DNA of 33,394 bases from Caldisericales bacterium. GTDB lineage: Bacteria > Caldisericota > Caldisericia > Caldisericales > Caldisericaceae. The DNA is taken from assembly GCA_015485995.1 (NCBI GenBank), contig WFSP01000010.1, positions 1 through 33,394 of the forward strand, written 5' to 3'. Both the position numbers and the translations under genes were made by a program. Within the stretch, counting starts at the first letter, position 1. Each line of letters opens with the position of its first letter. Below the pieces are notes generated by a model. It ran no database searches. It saw nothing but the letters and a program-made list of their open reading frames with translations, and was not told the DNA's origin. Of the stretch, positions 16,404 through 24,129 are shown in pieces.

Positions 16404-17779
16404 CGTTTCAATTTAAGCGTACTGTTAAGAAAAACTTTATAAGCAAGATATGAGGAGTACAGATCTGCTTTAGAGGCAATTTCATGAGGAGCATGCATAG
16501 AAAGCAATGCAGGTCCTGCATCTATTGTTTCCACGCCTCTTTTTGCAAGGAATTTCGCAATCGTTCCGCCGCCTCCAACATCTACCTTACCAAGCTCTCC
16601 GATTTGCCAAGGAACATCTTTTTCATTAAATAGAGACCTTACAGCAAATACTAATTCTGCCGAGGCATCACTTGAACTGTACTTCCCACCTGATCCTGTA
16701 AATTTGGTTACTACAATTCCATGGCCAAATTTAGCAGCATTTTGTTCTTCAAATACATCAGGATACAAAGGGTCAATCGCAGCATTTACATCTGCTGACA
16801 GTGCAAAAGATTTATGAAGGACTTCACGAGCAGAAACATTATTAATTCCTTTTGCTTTAAGATAGCTTTCAATCACATACTCAAGAAAATCGCTTTGGGA
16901 TCCGCTGATACCATCACTGCCTATTTCTTCTTTATCCATCAGCATCATAAGCATTGGCTTCTCAGAAACATCAGAATCAATCAATGCCCTAAATGCAGTA
17001 TAGGCACATATTTTATCATCATGCCCATAGGCAGTAAGTGCGGCTCTGTCAAAGCCTACATCCCTTGCACCTCCGGCTGGCACAAGAGTAAGCTCTGAAG
17101 AAATAAAATCCTCTTCTGTAATTCCAAATTGATCGTATAAAACTTTAAGAATAGCCTTCTTAACACTGCTTTTTTCTTCCTCTTCAAGCGGAATACTGCC
17201 AACAACAGGGTCCAGCGCTTCTCCCTCAATAACTTCTTTTGCAGGCTTAGCCATCTGTTTACGGCCAAGGTGCGGAAGTAAATCTGAGATCACAAAAACA
17301 GGCTCATCTGGCGTCTCACCCATAGAAAACTCGAGCTTCTCGCCATTTTTAAGAATTAAAACACCATGTAATGCTAAGGGCAGAGTGGCCCATTGGTATT
17401 TCTTTATACCTCCATAGTAATGCGTTCGTAAAAGCGCTATATCAAATTTTTCATACAAAGGGTTTTGTTTTATGTCAATGCGTGGCGAATCTATATGGGC
17501 TACAACAATATTGATTCCTTTTTCAATTCCCTCTGTACCGTTTTTGAATATGAATATACTCTTTCCGTCGTTTACTGCAAAAAAATCTTTACCATCATAG
17601 CCTTCATCGAACAGATTTTTATAACCTATTTTCTCTGACTCATTCCAAATAAATGAAACAACTTCTCGCTCAGTCTTATAGGCACCAATAAATTGCTTAT
17701 AACCCTCAGCAAAATCCATTACCTCTCGTCTGTCCAATTTAGACCATGCGTTTTTATTTTTATACTCAAAATTCTCCAT
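16400..17779 (-). CDS. M18-family aminopeptidase
   Basis: A dinuclear zinc peptidase that removes N-terminal residues, typically acidic ones, in the cytoplasm. Metal and catalytic motifs are visible: VAHIDSPR (H95, D97), AYGHDDKICAY, MDKEEIGSDG with the catalytic and ligand Glu pair, and a C-terminal LLSMHAPHE. At 459 residues it has the usual length. GGAGGTG precedes the ATG. The promoter at 17797-17824 is back to back with the DUF4388 promoter. It is co-translated with the membrane protein downstream. Confidence 0.93.
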   Translation of the reverse strand: MENFEYKNKNAWSKLDRREVMDFAEGYKQFIGAYKTEREVVSFIWNESEKIGYKNLFDEGYDGKDFFAVNDGKSIFIFKNGTEGIEKGINIVVAHIDSPRIDIKQNPLYEKFDIALLRTHYYGGIKKYQWATLPLALHGVLILKNGEKLEFSMGETPDEPVFVISDLLPHLGRKQMAKPAKEVIEGEALDPVVGSIPLEEEEKSSVKKAILKVLYDQFGITEEDFISSELTLVPAGGARDVGFDRAALTAYGHDDKICAYTAFRALIDSDVSEKPMLMMLMDKEEIGSDGISGSQSDFLEYVIESYLKAKGINNVSAREVLHKSFALSADVNAAIDPLYPDVFEEQNAAKFGHGIVVTKFTGSGGKYSSSDASAELVFAVRSLFNEKDVPWQIGELGKVDVGGGGTIAKFLAKRGVETIDAGPALLSMHAPHEIASKADLYSSYLAYKVFLNSTLKLKR

Positions 17780-17796
17780 AATTCACCTCCAAAAAC

Positions 17797-17824
17797 ATTA
17801 TAAAAACATTTGCATAAAAATCAA
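17797..17824 (-). promoter_or_regulatory. promoter of the M18 aminopeptidase operon
   Basis: On the minus strand TTGATT (17819-17824) and TATAAT (17797-17802) are 16 bp apart. It interleaves with the divergent plus-strand promoter at 17810-17837. Confidence 0.7.
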
Positions 17825-17837
17825 TTATATATACAAT
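17810..17837 (+). promoter_or_regulatory. promoter of the DUF4388/Roadblock/GTPase operon
   Basis: TTGCAT (17810-17815) and TACAAT (17832-17837) are 16 bp apart, followed by AAGGAG and ATG 17856. The leader is short, about 12 nt. Confidence 0.6.
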
Positions 17838-17855
17838 TAAAAAAAGGAGATTGGT

Positions 17856-18395
17856 ATGCCAATAAAGGGAAATTTAAAAGACTTTAAGTTGGAAGAAATA
17901 TTGCAGATGATTACTTCAGGCAAGAAAAGTGGAAAGTTAGAAATAAATTCCCACCGAAGAAGGTATAGAATCTACTTTAAAAATGGTGAAATCCTCCATG
18001 CTGGTGCTCCCTTTTCAAACGGAGAAGATGCAATAAAAGATGTATTTCTTGAAACCTATGGGGCATTTGAATTTATTCAGAATATAATCCTCCCTCCCAA
18101 AACAATTAAAAAAAATAATACTGAGATTATATTTCAAGGCCTGTCAGTAAGAGAAGAATGCTCAGAAATCAAAGATATATTTACTGGAGAAGTAAAGCTA
18201 ATAACAACAAATAGCCCTTCAGGGAAAGTATCCATATCCGAAAAAGAATGGAAAATACTTAAAAGCTTAGCAGAACAAAAAAACATAAACGAAATTTTGG
18301 AAAAAGAAGAATTGTCGTATTATAAAGCATGCAAAATATTAAAAAATTTAGTTAATAAAGGGTTACTTAAAACGGTGAAAACGGAGGTGGAATAA
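17856..18395 (+). CDS. DUF4388 (PATAN-like) protein with C-terminal helical/winged-helix region
   Basis: The 179-residue protein begins with a DUF4388 domain (about 1-95): MPIKGNLKDFKLEEILQMI, then SGKKSGKLEI and YFKNGEILHAGAP. DUF4388 occurs in signalling proteins near small GTPases, Roadblock proteins and response regulators. The remainder (about 135-175) looks like a small helical or winged-helix module ending in KILKNLVNKGLLKTV. There is no membrane segment. It is the first of four tightly spaced plus-strand genes, 2 bp from the Roadblock gene. A role as adaptor or sensor for the GTPase is inference. Confidence 0.8.
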   Translation: MPIKGNLKDFKLEEILQMITSGKKSGKLEINSHRRRYRIYFKNGEILHAGAPFSNGEDAIKDVFLETYGAFEFIQNIILPPKTIKKNNTEIIFQGLSVREECSEIKDIFTGEVKLITTNSPSGKVSISEKEWKILKSLAEQKNINEILEKEELSYYKACKILKNLVNKGLLKTVKTEVE

Positions 18396-18397
18396 TA

Positions 18398-18889
18398 ATG
18401 GAAGATGAAAGGCTTTCAAAAACACAAGTAGTATTAAATGCCGGGGAATCCAAACTAATAGACGAAATGTTCGGTGAATACTTAGCCGATTCAGAAGCAA
18501 AAGATATTATCCTGCTTAACAAAAGCGGGGAGCTTATTGCAAAAAGCGGAGATATTACATCCGATGCCGCAGTAATGGTTTCAGCACTTGCCGCAGGAGT
18601 TTTTTCCGCAACTAACGAGCTCGCAAGAATTCTTGGAGAAAAAGAGTTTACTATTACCTTCCACCAAGGACAAGAAACAAACATACATATTTCTTTAATA
18701 ACGCATGACACACTTCTTTCAATAATATTTGACAATCGTGCACCTATAGGTGCAATTCGCTTCTGGGCAAAAAAAGTGGGAAACAGCGTTAAAGAGATTG
18801 TCAAAAAAGCAGAAAAAAGAAGTTCTGAACATCAAGCACCAAAAAACATTGGGAAAAATATAGATAACGAAATAGATGATCTATTTTAA
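18398..18889 (+). CDS. Roadblock/LC7 domain protein (MglB-like)
   Basis: A 163-residue soluble protein. Residues about 20-130 fit the Roadblock/LC7 fold: IILLNKSGELIAKSG, the alanine-rich AVMVSALAAGVFSATNELARIL helix region and a LLSIIFDN strand. The last 35 residues are charged and probably disordered. In Myxococcus and relatives such proteins (MglB) dimerise and act as GAP or exchange factor for the adjacent MglA GTPase. GGAGGTGG precedes the ATG and the GTPase gene follows 18 bp downstream, which supports the same pairing here. Confidence 0.85.
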   Translation: MEDERLSKTQVVLNAGESKLIDEMFGEYLADSEAKDIILLNKSGELIAKSGDITSDAAVMVSALAAGVFSATNELARILGEKEFTITFHQGQETNIHISLITHDTLLSIIFDNRAPIGAIRFWAKKVGNSVKEIVKKAEKRSSEHQAPKNIGKNIDNEIDDLF

Positions 18890-18907
18890 AATCCGGAAGG
18901 AGAATAG

Positions 18908-19486
18908 ATGAGCACATTCAACTTCGCACGAAAGGAAATTTCGTTCAAAATAGTATATTATGGTCCTGCACTGAGCGGTAAAACTACAAGTTTAAGGAAT
19001 ATATATAAAACACTTCCGGGTAAAGTGAAAGGTCAATTTACAAGTATCGCAACAGAAACCGAGAGAACTTTATTTTTTGATTTTCTACCACTTGAATTGG
19101 GAAGCATTAAAGGTTTCAAAATAAGACTTAGTCTCTACACGGTACCGGGACAATTTATATACAAACTTACAAGAAAATCTGTTCTGCGCTCTACAGACGG
19201 AATTATATTTGTCGCAGATTCTCAAAGAAGAAAAAAAGAAGAAAACATTTATAGCTATAACGATATGATTGAAAACCTTATAGACTATGGAGAGTCTCTG
19301 GAAAGTATTCCACTTATATTTCAATACAATAAGAGAGATATGGAAAACATTATGCCTGTAGAAGAATTACAAGAAGACCTGAATCCAGAAAACAAATATC
19401 AATATTTCGAAACAATTGCAATAGATGGGGTAGGCGTGTTAAACGCATTAAAGCTAATCACAAAACTTGTAATATCCAAAATATAA
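18908..19486 (+). CDS. MglA-like small Ras-family GTPase
   Basis: A 192-residue GTPase. The P-loop is GPALSGKTT (G19-T27), the switch region has ATETERTLFFDF with R53 and T54 as in MglA, and YTVPGQF gives the MglA-type PGQ at 80-82 in place of DxxG. G4 is NKRD (141-144), in the family-typical QYNKRDM. No membrane or lipid signal is present. MglA sets cell polarity in Myxococcus. In a small-genome anaerobe the output is unknown. AAGGAG lies before the ATG, and the Roadblock gene is directly upstream. Confidence 0.92.
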   Translation: MSTFNFARKEISFKIVYYGPALSGKTTSLRNIYKTLPGKVKGQFTSIATETERTLFFDFLPLELGSIKGFKIRLSLYTVPGQFIYKLTRKSVLRSTDGIIFVADSQRRKKEENIYSYNDMIENLIDYGESLESIPLIFQYNKRDMENIMPVEELQEDLNPENKYQYFETIAIDGVGVLNALKLITKLVISKI

Positions 19487-19487
19487 A

Positions 19488-20120
19488 ATGAGCTGGCCAA
19501 AATTTATAGGAATTGCGGGTGGCACCGGTTCAGGAAAAACAACAGTAGCAAAACTTATTCAAAAACATTTTGGAAGAGAGAAATGTTGTATTATTTCAAT
19601 GGACTCTTATTATAAAAATTTTCCAAATCTTTCCATTGAAGAAAGAAAGAAAATAAACTATGACCACCCATCTGCATTTGATATAGATCTCTTTACAAAA
19701 CATCTTAGGGAGCTCAAAAACGGAAAGTGTGTCGAAATACCTGAGTATTCCTTTTCCCAATATAAAAGAACAGGAAAATTCAATAAAGTATGCCCTACAC
19801 CTGTGGTAATTATAGAGGGGATTCTGCTTTTTTATTACAAAAACTTTAGAAATTTATTTGATATCAAAATTTTTATAGATGCAGATTCAGACGTAAGAAT
19901 AATAAGAAGAATCAGAAGGGATGTTCTGAAAAGGGGCAGGGATTTAAAATCCGTTACACAACAATATCTAAAAACTGTTCGCCCTATGCATATTCAATTT
20001 GTGGAACCAACAAAACAATTTGCCGATATTATCATTCCGCGGGGTGGAAAAAACGAAATTGCAATGGATATTCTTATTGCAAAGGTAAAATCACTTCTTA
20101 GAGAATATAAAAAAAATTAA
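19488..20120 (+). CDS. udk: uridine kinase
   Basis: The enzyme phosphorylates uridine and cytidine to monophosphates in pyrimidine salvage, in the cytosol. Walker A is GGTGSGKTT (11-19). MDSYYKNF with the nucleoside-binding YDHPSAFD, the lid RRIRRDVLKRGR and EPTKQFADIIIPRGG are all typical. The length of 210 residues is normal. It starts 1 bp after the GTPase stop, so it is translated with the signalling genes, an unexpected partnership. It ends convergently with the PflX gene, sharing four bases (TTAA) that supply a stop codon on each strand. Confidence 0.93.
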   Translation: MSWPKFIGIAGGTGSGKTTVAKLIQKHFGREKCCIISMDSYYKNFPNLSIEERKKINYDHPSAFDIDLFTKHLRELKNGKCVEIPEYSFSQYKRTGKFNKVCPTPVVIIEGILLFYYKNFRNLFDIKIFIDADSDVRIIRRIRRDVLKRGRDLKSVTQQYLKTVRPMHIQFVEPTKQFADIIIPRGGKNEIAMDILIAKVKSLLREYKKN

Positions 20121-20995
20121 AAATACTGCACCCATCCATTTTCAAATCCATAACTTCTCAACAAAAAAGCTGCTTTCAAAAATTCTTCTTTAGTAACCTT
20201 TCGATTAATTTTAGAAAAATATTTTGCCTTGTAAACCGGAATATATTGGCTCATTAGACTAAAATAAACTTCATTTCCAACAGAATCTTTTACAAGTTTC
20301 AAGACAGATTCGAACTCATCAATGCCATTTGGAAACAAAAGGTGCCTTACTATTACCCCCTTTTTTGCAAGTCCATTCTTTCCAATTTTAAGATTTCCAA
20401 CTTGGCGAAACATTTCCCTCAAAGCAGATTTTGCAATTTCCGTATAGTAAGAAGCCACAGAGTAGCTTACCCCCCAATCATCCGTTCCATATCTAAAATC
20501 AGTTAAGTATACATCAATAAACCCTTCAATAAGTCTTAAAACTTCTACGGATTCATAACCACTTGTATTATAAACAATAGGAACTACAAGGCCATTATTT
20601 TTTGCAACAATTAATGCAGAAATCGCTTGTGGAAGAAAATGCGTTGCGGTTATAAGATTAATATTAGCAGCTCCTTTGCGTTGTAATTCAAGCATAATAT
20701 CGGAAAGCTCCAAAACACTTACAAATCTTCCTGCACCATTCTGGCTAAAATTATAATTCTGACAATATACACATTTCAAATTGCAAAAACTAAAAAAGAT
20801 AGCTCCAGAACCAATTTTACCGACAAGCGGCGGCTCTTCTCCTCTATAAATTGCCACAGACGAAATTTTTACTTTTACCCCCGCGTTGCACATTCCTTTT
20901 TCTCCGGATAGCCTTCTTACGCCACAGTTTTGCGGGCATAAGTAGCAAGGGGATAAAAGTTCATAGAGTCGAGCAATTTTCTCCGTCTCATTCAT
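20117..20995 (-). CDS. PflX-type radical SAM protein (pyruvate formate-lyase activase-like)
   Basis: The 292-residue protein has the radical SAM cluster motif C71-x3-C75-x2-C78 in FCNLKCVYCQNY. A second cysteine set near the N-terminus (C17, C20, C24, C36) is characteristic of the PflX (COG1313) group. These resemble glycyl-radical activases, but their substrate is mostly unknown. No glycyl-radical enzyme is encoded in this window. The ATG overlaps the trmFO stop by 4 bp, so it is the third gene of dprA-trmFO-pflX. Confidence 0.88.
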   Translation of the reverse strand: MNETEKIARLYELLSPCYLCPQNCGVRRLSGEKGMCNAGVKVKISSVAIYRGEEPPLVGKIGSGAIFFSFCNLKCVYCQNYNFSQNGAGRFVSVLELSDIMLELQRKGAANINLITATHFLPQAISALIVAKNNGLVVPIVYNTSGYESVEVLRLIEGFIDVYLTDFRYGTDDWGVSYSVASYYTEIAKSALREMFRQVGNLKIGKNGLAKKGVIVRHLLFPNGIDEFESVLKLVKDSVGNEVYFSLMSQYIPVYKAKYFSKINRKVTKEEFLKAAFLLRSYGFENGWVQYF

Positions 20996-22266
20996 AATTT
21001 ACTTTTCATATTCTCTATTTCACTTGTGCTGTCCTCTGCAAATTTCTTCTTCCTAATCGATTTATGAAGTTTAAAGTATTTTTCAGGGACGATTCCAAAA
21101 TTCGCCCGAATCGGTTGAGGGGTATCCAATATGTTAGTCGTAATAAATCTTATCAAGCTCCCTATCATTGTGTTGTCGGGCATAAAAATAAGGGGTTCTT
21201 CTCTTAAAAGCTTTACTGCGTTAACACCAGCAAATAAACCAGTAGCAATTGCTTCTACGTAGCCCTCTACTCCACTGATTTGGCCTGCAAAAAAGATATT
21301 CGGCTTTGTCTTAAGCTGCAAAAAACTATTCAATAAAACGTTAGATTTTATATAAGCATTCTTGTGTATAGAACCAAATCTAACAAACTCTGCTTTTTCA
21401 AGGCCAGGAATAAATCTGAACACTCGCTTCTGCTCACTATACTTTAAGGCTGTTTGAAACCCTACAAGCTCAAATAAAGTACCTTCAACATTTTCCTTTC
21501 TAAGCTGAACAACAGCGTAATATTTATTGCCAAAACCTTTTGGCCTTAATGGACCAAAGCGCAAAGCATCCTCACCTCTTATTGCAATCTCCTCAACCGG
21601 AAGGCATGCTTCAAAAAATTTCTTATCAAAATCGTGCGGCAAATGCCTTTCCGCATTAATTAACTCTCGGTAAAACCTAATATATTCCTTATCGTCCATA
21701 GGAGCATTAAGATAATCAGGCGATTGTTCATAACGCCCACCAAAGAAAAGTTTTTCGGGATTTAGTGACTCAAAGGTCACAACCGGGGAAAGAGCATCAT
21801 AAAAATATAGATCGTTTATACCAAGATTATCCTTTAAATAACCAAGAAAAGTATTAGAGGTCAAAGGCCCTGTTGCAACAATAGTAATCCCATCCAGTAT
21901 TTCTGTTACTTCTCTTCTTATTACCTCTATGTATGAATTAGATTCAATAAGCTTGGTAACTCTATGAGCAAAACACTCTCTATCCACTGCGAGTGCTTTC
22001 CCTGCAGGAACTTTACATTCGTTAGCTATTTTTAAGAGAGTAGAGCCAAGAGAGAGCGCCTCTTGTTTCAACAATCCTCTTCCGTTCTCCGGATTTATTG
22101 AACCAAAGGAGTTGCTGCACACGACTTCAGCAAAAAGTTCACTTCGATGCGCTTCAGTCATCTTTATTGGACGCATTTCAAACAAGCGCACTGGTATTTT
22201 TTTACTTGCAATGTAAAGAGCTGCTTCACTTCCCGCGAGCCCCCCGCCAATTATGTTCACGCTCAT
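20992..22266 (-). CDS. trmFO: folate- and FAD-dependent tRNA (uracil-54-C5) methyltransferase TrmFO
   Basis: It makes ribothymidine at tRNA position 54 using methylene-tetrahydrofolate. The FAD-binding NIIGGGLAGSEAAL is at the N-terminus, catalytic Cys50 lies in EVVCSNSFGS, and ACLPVEEIAIRGEDALRFGPL and GQISGVEGYVEA follow. I use ATG 22266, which shares one base with the dprA stop (TGATG), rather than the TTG at 22269; this gives 424 residues. The upstream dprA and downstream pflX overlaps indicate one operon. Confidence 0.95.
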   Translation of the reverse strand: MSVNIIGGGLAGSEAALYIASKKIPVRLFEMRPIKMTEAHRSELFAEVVCSNSFGSINPENGRGLLKQEALSLGSTLLKIANECKVPAGKALAVDRECFAHRVTKLIESNSYIEVIRREVTEILDGITIVATGPLTSNTFLGYLKDNLGINDLYFYDALSPVVTFESLNPEKLFFGGRYEQSPDYLNAPMDDKEYIRFYRELINAERHLPHDFDKKFFEACLPVEEIAIRGEDALRFGPLRPKGFGNKYYAVVQLRKENVEGTLFELVGFQTALKYSEQKRVFRFIPGLEKAEFVRFGSIHKNAYIKSNVLLNSFLQLKTKPNIFFAGQISGVEGYVEAIATGLFAGVNAVKLLREEPLIFMPDNTMIGSLIRFITTNILDTPQPIRANFGIVPEKYFKLHKSIRKKKFAEDSTSEIENMKSKL

Positions 22267-23297
22267 CAAACTTTTATATACCTTCCTCCATTCCTTTTAA
22301 TAAGGCCCTTTACTTCCATATAAGTAAGAACAGCAATAAGTTTTGATACTGAAATGCCATTTTTTAAGGAAACATTATCAATTGTTTCGGCACTATTTTC
22401 CATAATGGATAGTATCAGCTTTTCCTCAGGAGTTACATTTTTTACAGGCTTTTTTACATTTTCTAATTGTGGATTATCCGTTTTTAGTTCTTTTACATAG
22501 GTCAATATATCATCAGTACATGTTGCCGGAATAGCACCATCCTTAATTAGTGCATTTGTTCCTTCACTCATTCTGCTCGTGATATTGCCAGGGACAGCAA
22601 ACACGTCCTTTCCTTGCTCTGCAGCAAGGCGTGCTGTAATAAGCGAGCCACTCTTCTTTGCAGCTTCCACTACGATAGTTGCAAGAGAAAGTCCGCTTAT
22701 TATACGGTTTCTGAAGGGAAAATTATATTTTTCAGGTTTTGTCCCCAAAGGAAACTCCGAAATTAAACTACCCGAAGAAATTACCCGGTCTGCAAGCTGC
22801 TTATTTGAAGCAGGATACACCCTATCAAGACCGCTTCCTATAACAGCAATTGTTTTTCCTTTACCGTCGATGCTGCCCAAGTGAGCTGAGCTATCTATAC
22901 CAACGGCAAGCCCGCTTATAACAGTTATTCCATAAGAAGCAAAATCCTTAGCAAATTTATAAGCCGCATTTCTGCCATACTGCGAACACTTACGGGAACC
23001 AACAATGCTCACCGAAATGTTAGAAATGTTTAACGAGTCCCCCTTGGCGTAAAGGACAATTGGTGAGTCTGGAATGTGCTTTAGACTTTCAGGGTATTCA
23101 TCGGAATTAAAAGTAATAATTCTTATGCCCATACCGCGGGCTTTCTCAAGTTCATTATACGCTAACTCTATCTCACTGTTATCTAATTTTAAAGAATATA
23201 ATTCCTCTTTCAAAAGAGATTTGTACATATCTCTGAATTTTTTTCTTTTATTTCCAAATCTCATCATATTTAAAGCAACAAACTCAAAATTTTTCAT
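22266..23297 (-). CDS. dprA: DNA-processing protein DprA
   Basis: It binds incoming single-stranded DNA and loads RecA during natural transformation. The Rossmann-like core carries SIVGSRKCSQYGR, SGLAVGIDSSAH, AVIGSGLDRVYP, EFPLGTKPEKYNFPFRNRIISGLS and GSLITARLAAEQGKDVFAVPG. A C-terminal winged helix (about 285-343) is present. The length of 343 residues is normal. No Shine-Dalgarno precedes ATG 23297 and the -10 box ends only six bases before it, so the mRNA is probably leaderless. No other competence genes are in the window. Confidence 0.95.
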   Translation of the reverse strand: MKNFEFVALNMMRFGNKRKKFRDMYKSLLKEELYSLKLDNSEIELAYNELEKARGMGIRIITFNSDEYPESLKHIPDSPIVLYAKGDSLNISNISVSIVGSRKCSQYGRNAAYKFAKDFASYGITVISGLAVGIDSSAHLGSIDGKGKTIAVIGSGLDRVYPASNKQLADRVISSGSLISEFPLGTKPEKYNFPFRNRIISGLSLATIVVEAAKKSGSLITARLAAEQGKDVFAVPGNITSRMSEGTNALIKDGAIPATCTDDILTYVKELKTDNPQLENVKKPVKNVTPEEKLILSIMENSAETIDNVSLKNGISVSKLIAVLTYMEVKGLIKRNGGRYIKV

Positions 23298-23303
23298 AAG
23301 AAA

Positions 23304-23331
23304 ATAATACCTTATTTTAATAATTTTACAA
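23304..23331 (-). promoter_or_regulatory. promoter of dprA giving a leaderless transcript
   Basis: On the minus strand TTGTAA (23326-23331) and TATTAT (23304-23309) are 16 bp apart. Six bases then separate the -10 from ATG 23297, so transcription should start at or next to the A of the ATG. Confidence 0.7.
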
Positions 23332-23334
23332 ATA

Positions 23335-23343
23335 TGCTATAAT
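23335..23343 (+). promoter_or_regulatory. extended -10 promoter of the ribU transcript
   Basis: TGCTATAAT (23335-23343) is a TGn-extended -10 with no good -35 at 16-17 bp upstream. It lies a few bases from the dprA -35 on the other strand, so the two polymerase sites overlap. Confidence 0.6.
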
Positions 23344-23348
23344 AAATT

Positions 23349-23498
23349 AGCCTCCAGGGCAGGGTGAACCTAAGGAGCAATCCTGGGTAATTCCTGACCG
23401 GCGGTAAAGAGCATTTGCTCTAAGCCCGCGAGCCTTAAAATTAAGGCTGATTCGGTTAAATTCCGAAGCCGACAGTAAAGTCTGGATGAGAGGAGGTG
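23349..23498 (+). ncRNA. FMN riboswitch with an extra hairpin in loop L2
   Basis: Conserved segments appear in order: AGGGCAGGGTGA, TTCCTGACCGGCGGTAA, a P3 extension AGAGCA/TGCTCT, AGCCCGCGAGCC, the L5 hairpin TTCGGTTAAATTCCGAA, GCCGACAGTAAAGTCTGGATGAGAG. P1 pairs CCTCC (23351-23355) with GGAGG (23492-23496). L2, usually TGAAATT, is split by a 21-nt hairpin (23368-23388). The P1 3' strand AGGAGG is itself a ribosome-binding site, so FMN binding should block translation directly. Confidence 0.95.
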
Positions 23499-23502
23499 AA
23501 GA

Positions 23503-23529
23503 TTGACCCTGGACAATCATATTAAATGA
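23503..23529 (+). CDS. candidate 8-codon leader ORF coupled to ribU
   Basis: A TTG start lies six bases after AGGAGG (23491-23496), ideal spacing. It opens an ORF of eight codons (MTLDNHIK) whose TGA overlaps the ribU ATG as ATGA. The ribU ATG has no Shine-Dalgarno of its own, lies 29 bases from AGGAGG, and has an in-frame stop immediately upstream. Translation of ribU by coupling from this mini-ORF is therefore the simplest reading. The peptide probably matters only as a ribosome carrier. Confidence 0.55.
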   Translation: MTLDNHIK

Positions 23530-24074
23530 ATAAAAAGAAGTTGAGAACAATCCTTTTTGCAGGTATTCTCGCAGCTTTAAGCTTTGTATTGATGCGTTTC
23601 ACAGAGTTTCCTTTGATTCCTGCCGCAAGTTTCTTAAAAACTGACCTTGGCGACATTCCCTTGCTCCTTGGTGCAATATACCTTGGGCCAGTATTTGGAA
23701 TTGCCATTGCTTTTACCAAGGACCTTTTATATATGCTGAGCGGCGGAGGAGGAGGAGGATTGCTGGGTGCATTTATTAACTTTATAGCACTTGGGACATT
23801 TGCAGGAGTTCTTGGATTTGCTACCAAAAAGAGCAAAAAGACAATTTTTGTAATTCTCGGCCTTATTATGGGTGCCTTTCTTATGGCACTTATTATGATT
23901 CCAGTGAATATGTGGGCAGTACCTACATTTTGGATGCCAGGAATCACTCATAAAGCTCTTATGAAATACTTGCTTAAAGTTAATCTGCCTTTCAATCTAA
24001 TAAAAGGAGTAATAGATATAATTATAACTTATATTGTATTTATTGCTTTGAAAAAAAGAAAAAAGGGATTGTAA
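23526..24074 (+). CDS. ribU: riboflavin transporter, ECF S-component RibU
   Basis: A 182-residue protein with about five to six membrane helices that captures riboflavin and docks on a shared ECF energising module (EcfA/A'/T, not encoded here). The N-terminal TILFAGILAALSFVLMRF, then EFPLIPAASFLKTDLGDIPLLLGAIYLGP and the glycine run SGGGGGGLLGAF, fit the RibU family. Control by an FMN riboswitch strongly supports the substrate. The start is ATG 23526, forced by the stop codon just upstream. Confidence 0.93.
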   Translation: MNKKKLRTILFAGILAALSFVLMRFTEFPLIPAASFLKTDLGDIPLLLGAIYLGPVFGIAIAFTKDLLYMLSGGGGGGLLGAFINFIALGTFAGVLGFATKKSKKTIFVILGLIMGAFLMALIMIPVNMWAVPTFWMPGITHKALMKYLLKVNLPFNLIKGVIDIIITYIVFIALKKRKKGL

Positions 24075-24078
24075 AGAA

Positions 24079-24110
24079 AAAAGGGGCACTACTTATTATG
24101 TGCCCCTTTT
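24079..24110. terminator. bidirectional terminator between ribU and rplT
   Basis: AAAAGGGGCAC (24079-24089) and GTGCCCCTTTT (24100-24110) form an 11-bp stem with a ten-base loop. Both strands end in a T-run (stronger on the minus strand), so it can stop ribU and the convergent infC-rpmI-rplT transcript. Confidence 0.85.
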
Positions 24111-24129
24111 AAAACTGCTCTTAAAAATA

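Noticed and set aside
20117..20120. Shared TTAA at the udk/pflX convergent ends as a regulatory site
   Set aside because: A palindromic TTAA supplies stop codons on both strands. Tight convergent ends are expected in a compact genome.
23407..23421. AGAGCA/TGCTCT stem in the FMN riboswitch as a second unusual insert
   Set aside because: A variable P3 extension of this kind occurs in other FMN riboswitches such as Bacillus ribD, so it is not novel.
23522..23947. A 141-codon minus-strand open frame opposite ribU
   Set aside because: It is a shadow of ribU. ribU itself is supported by the riboswitch and family motifs.
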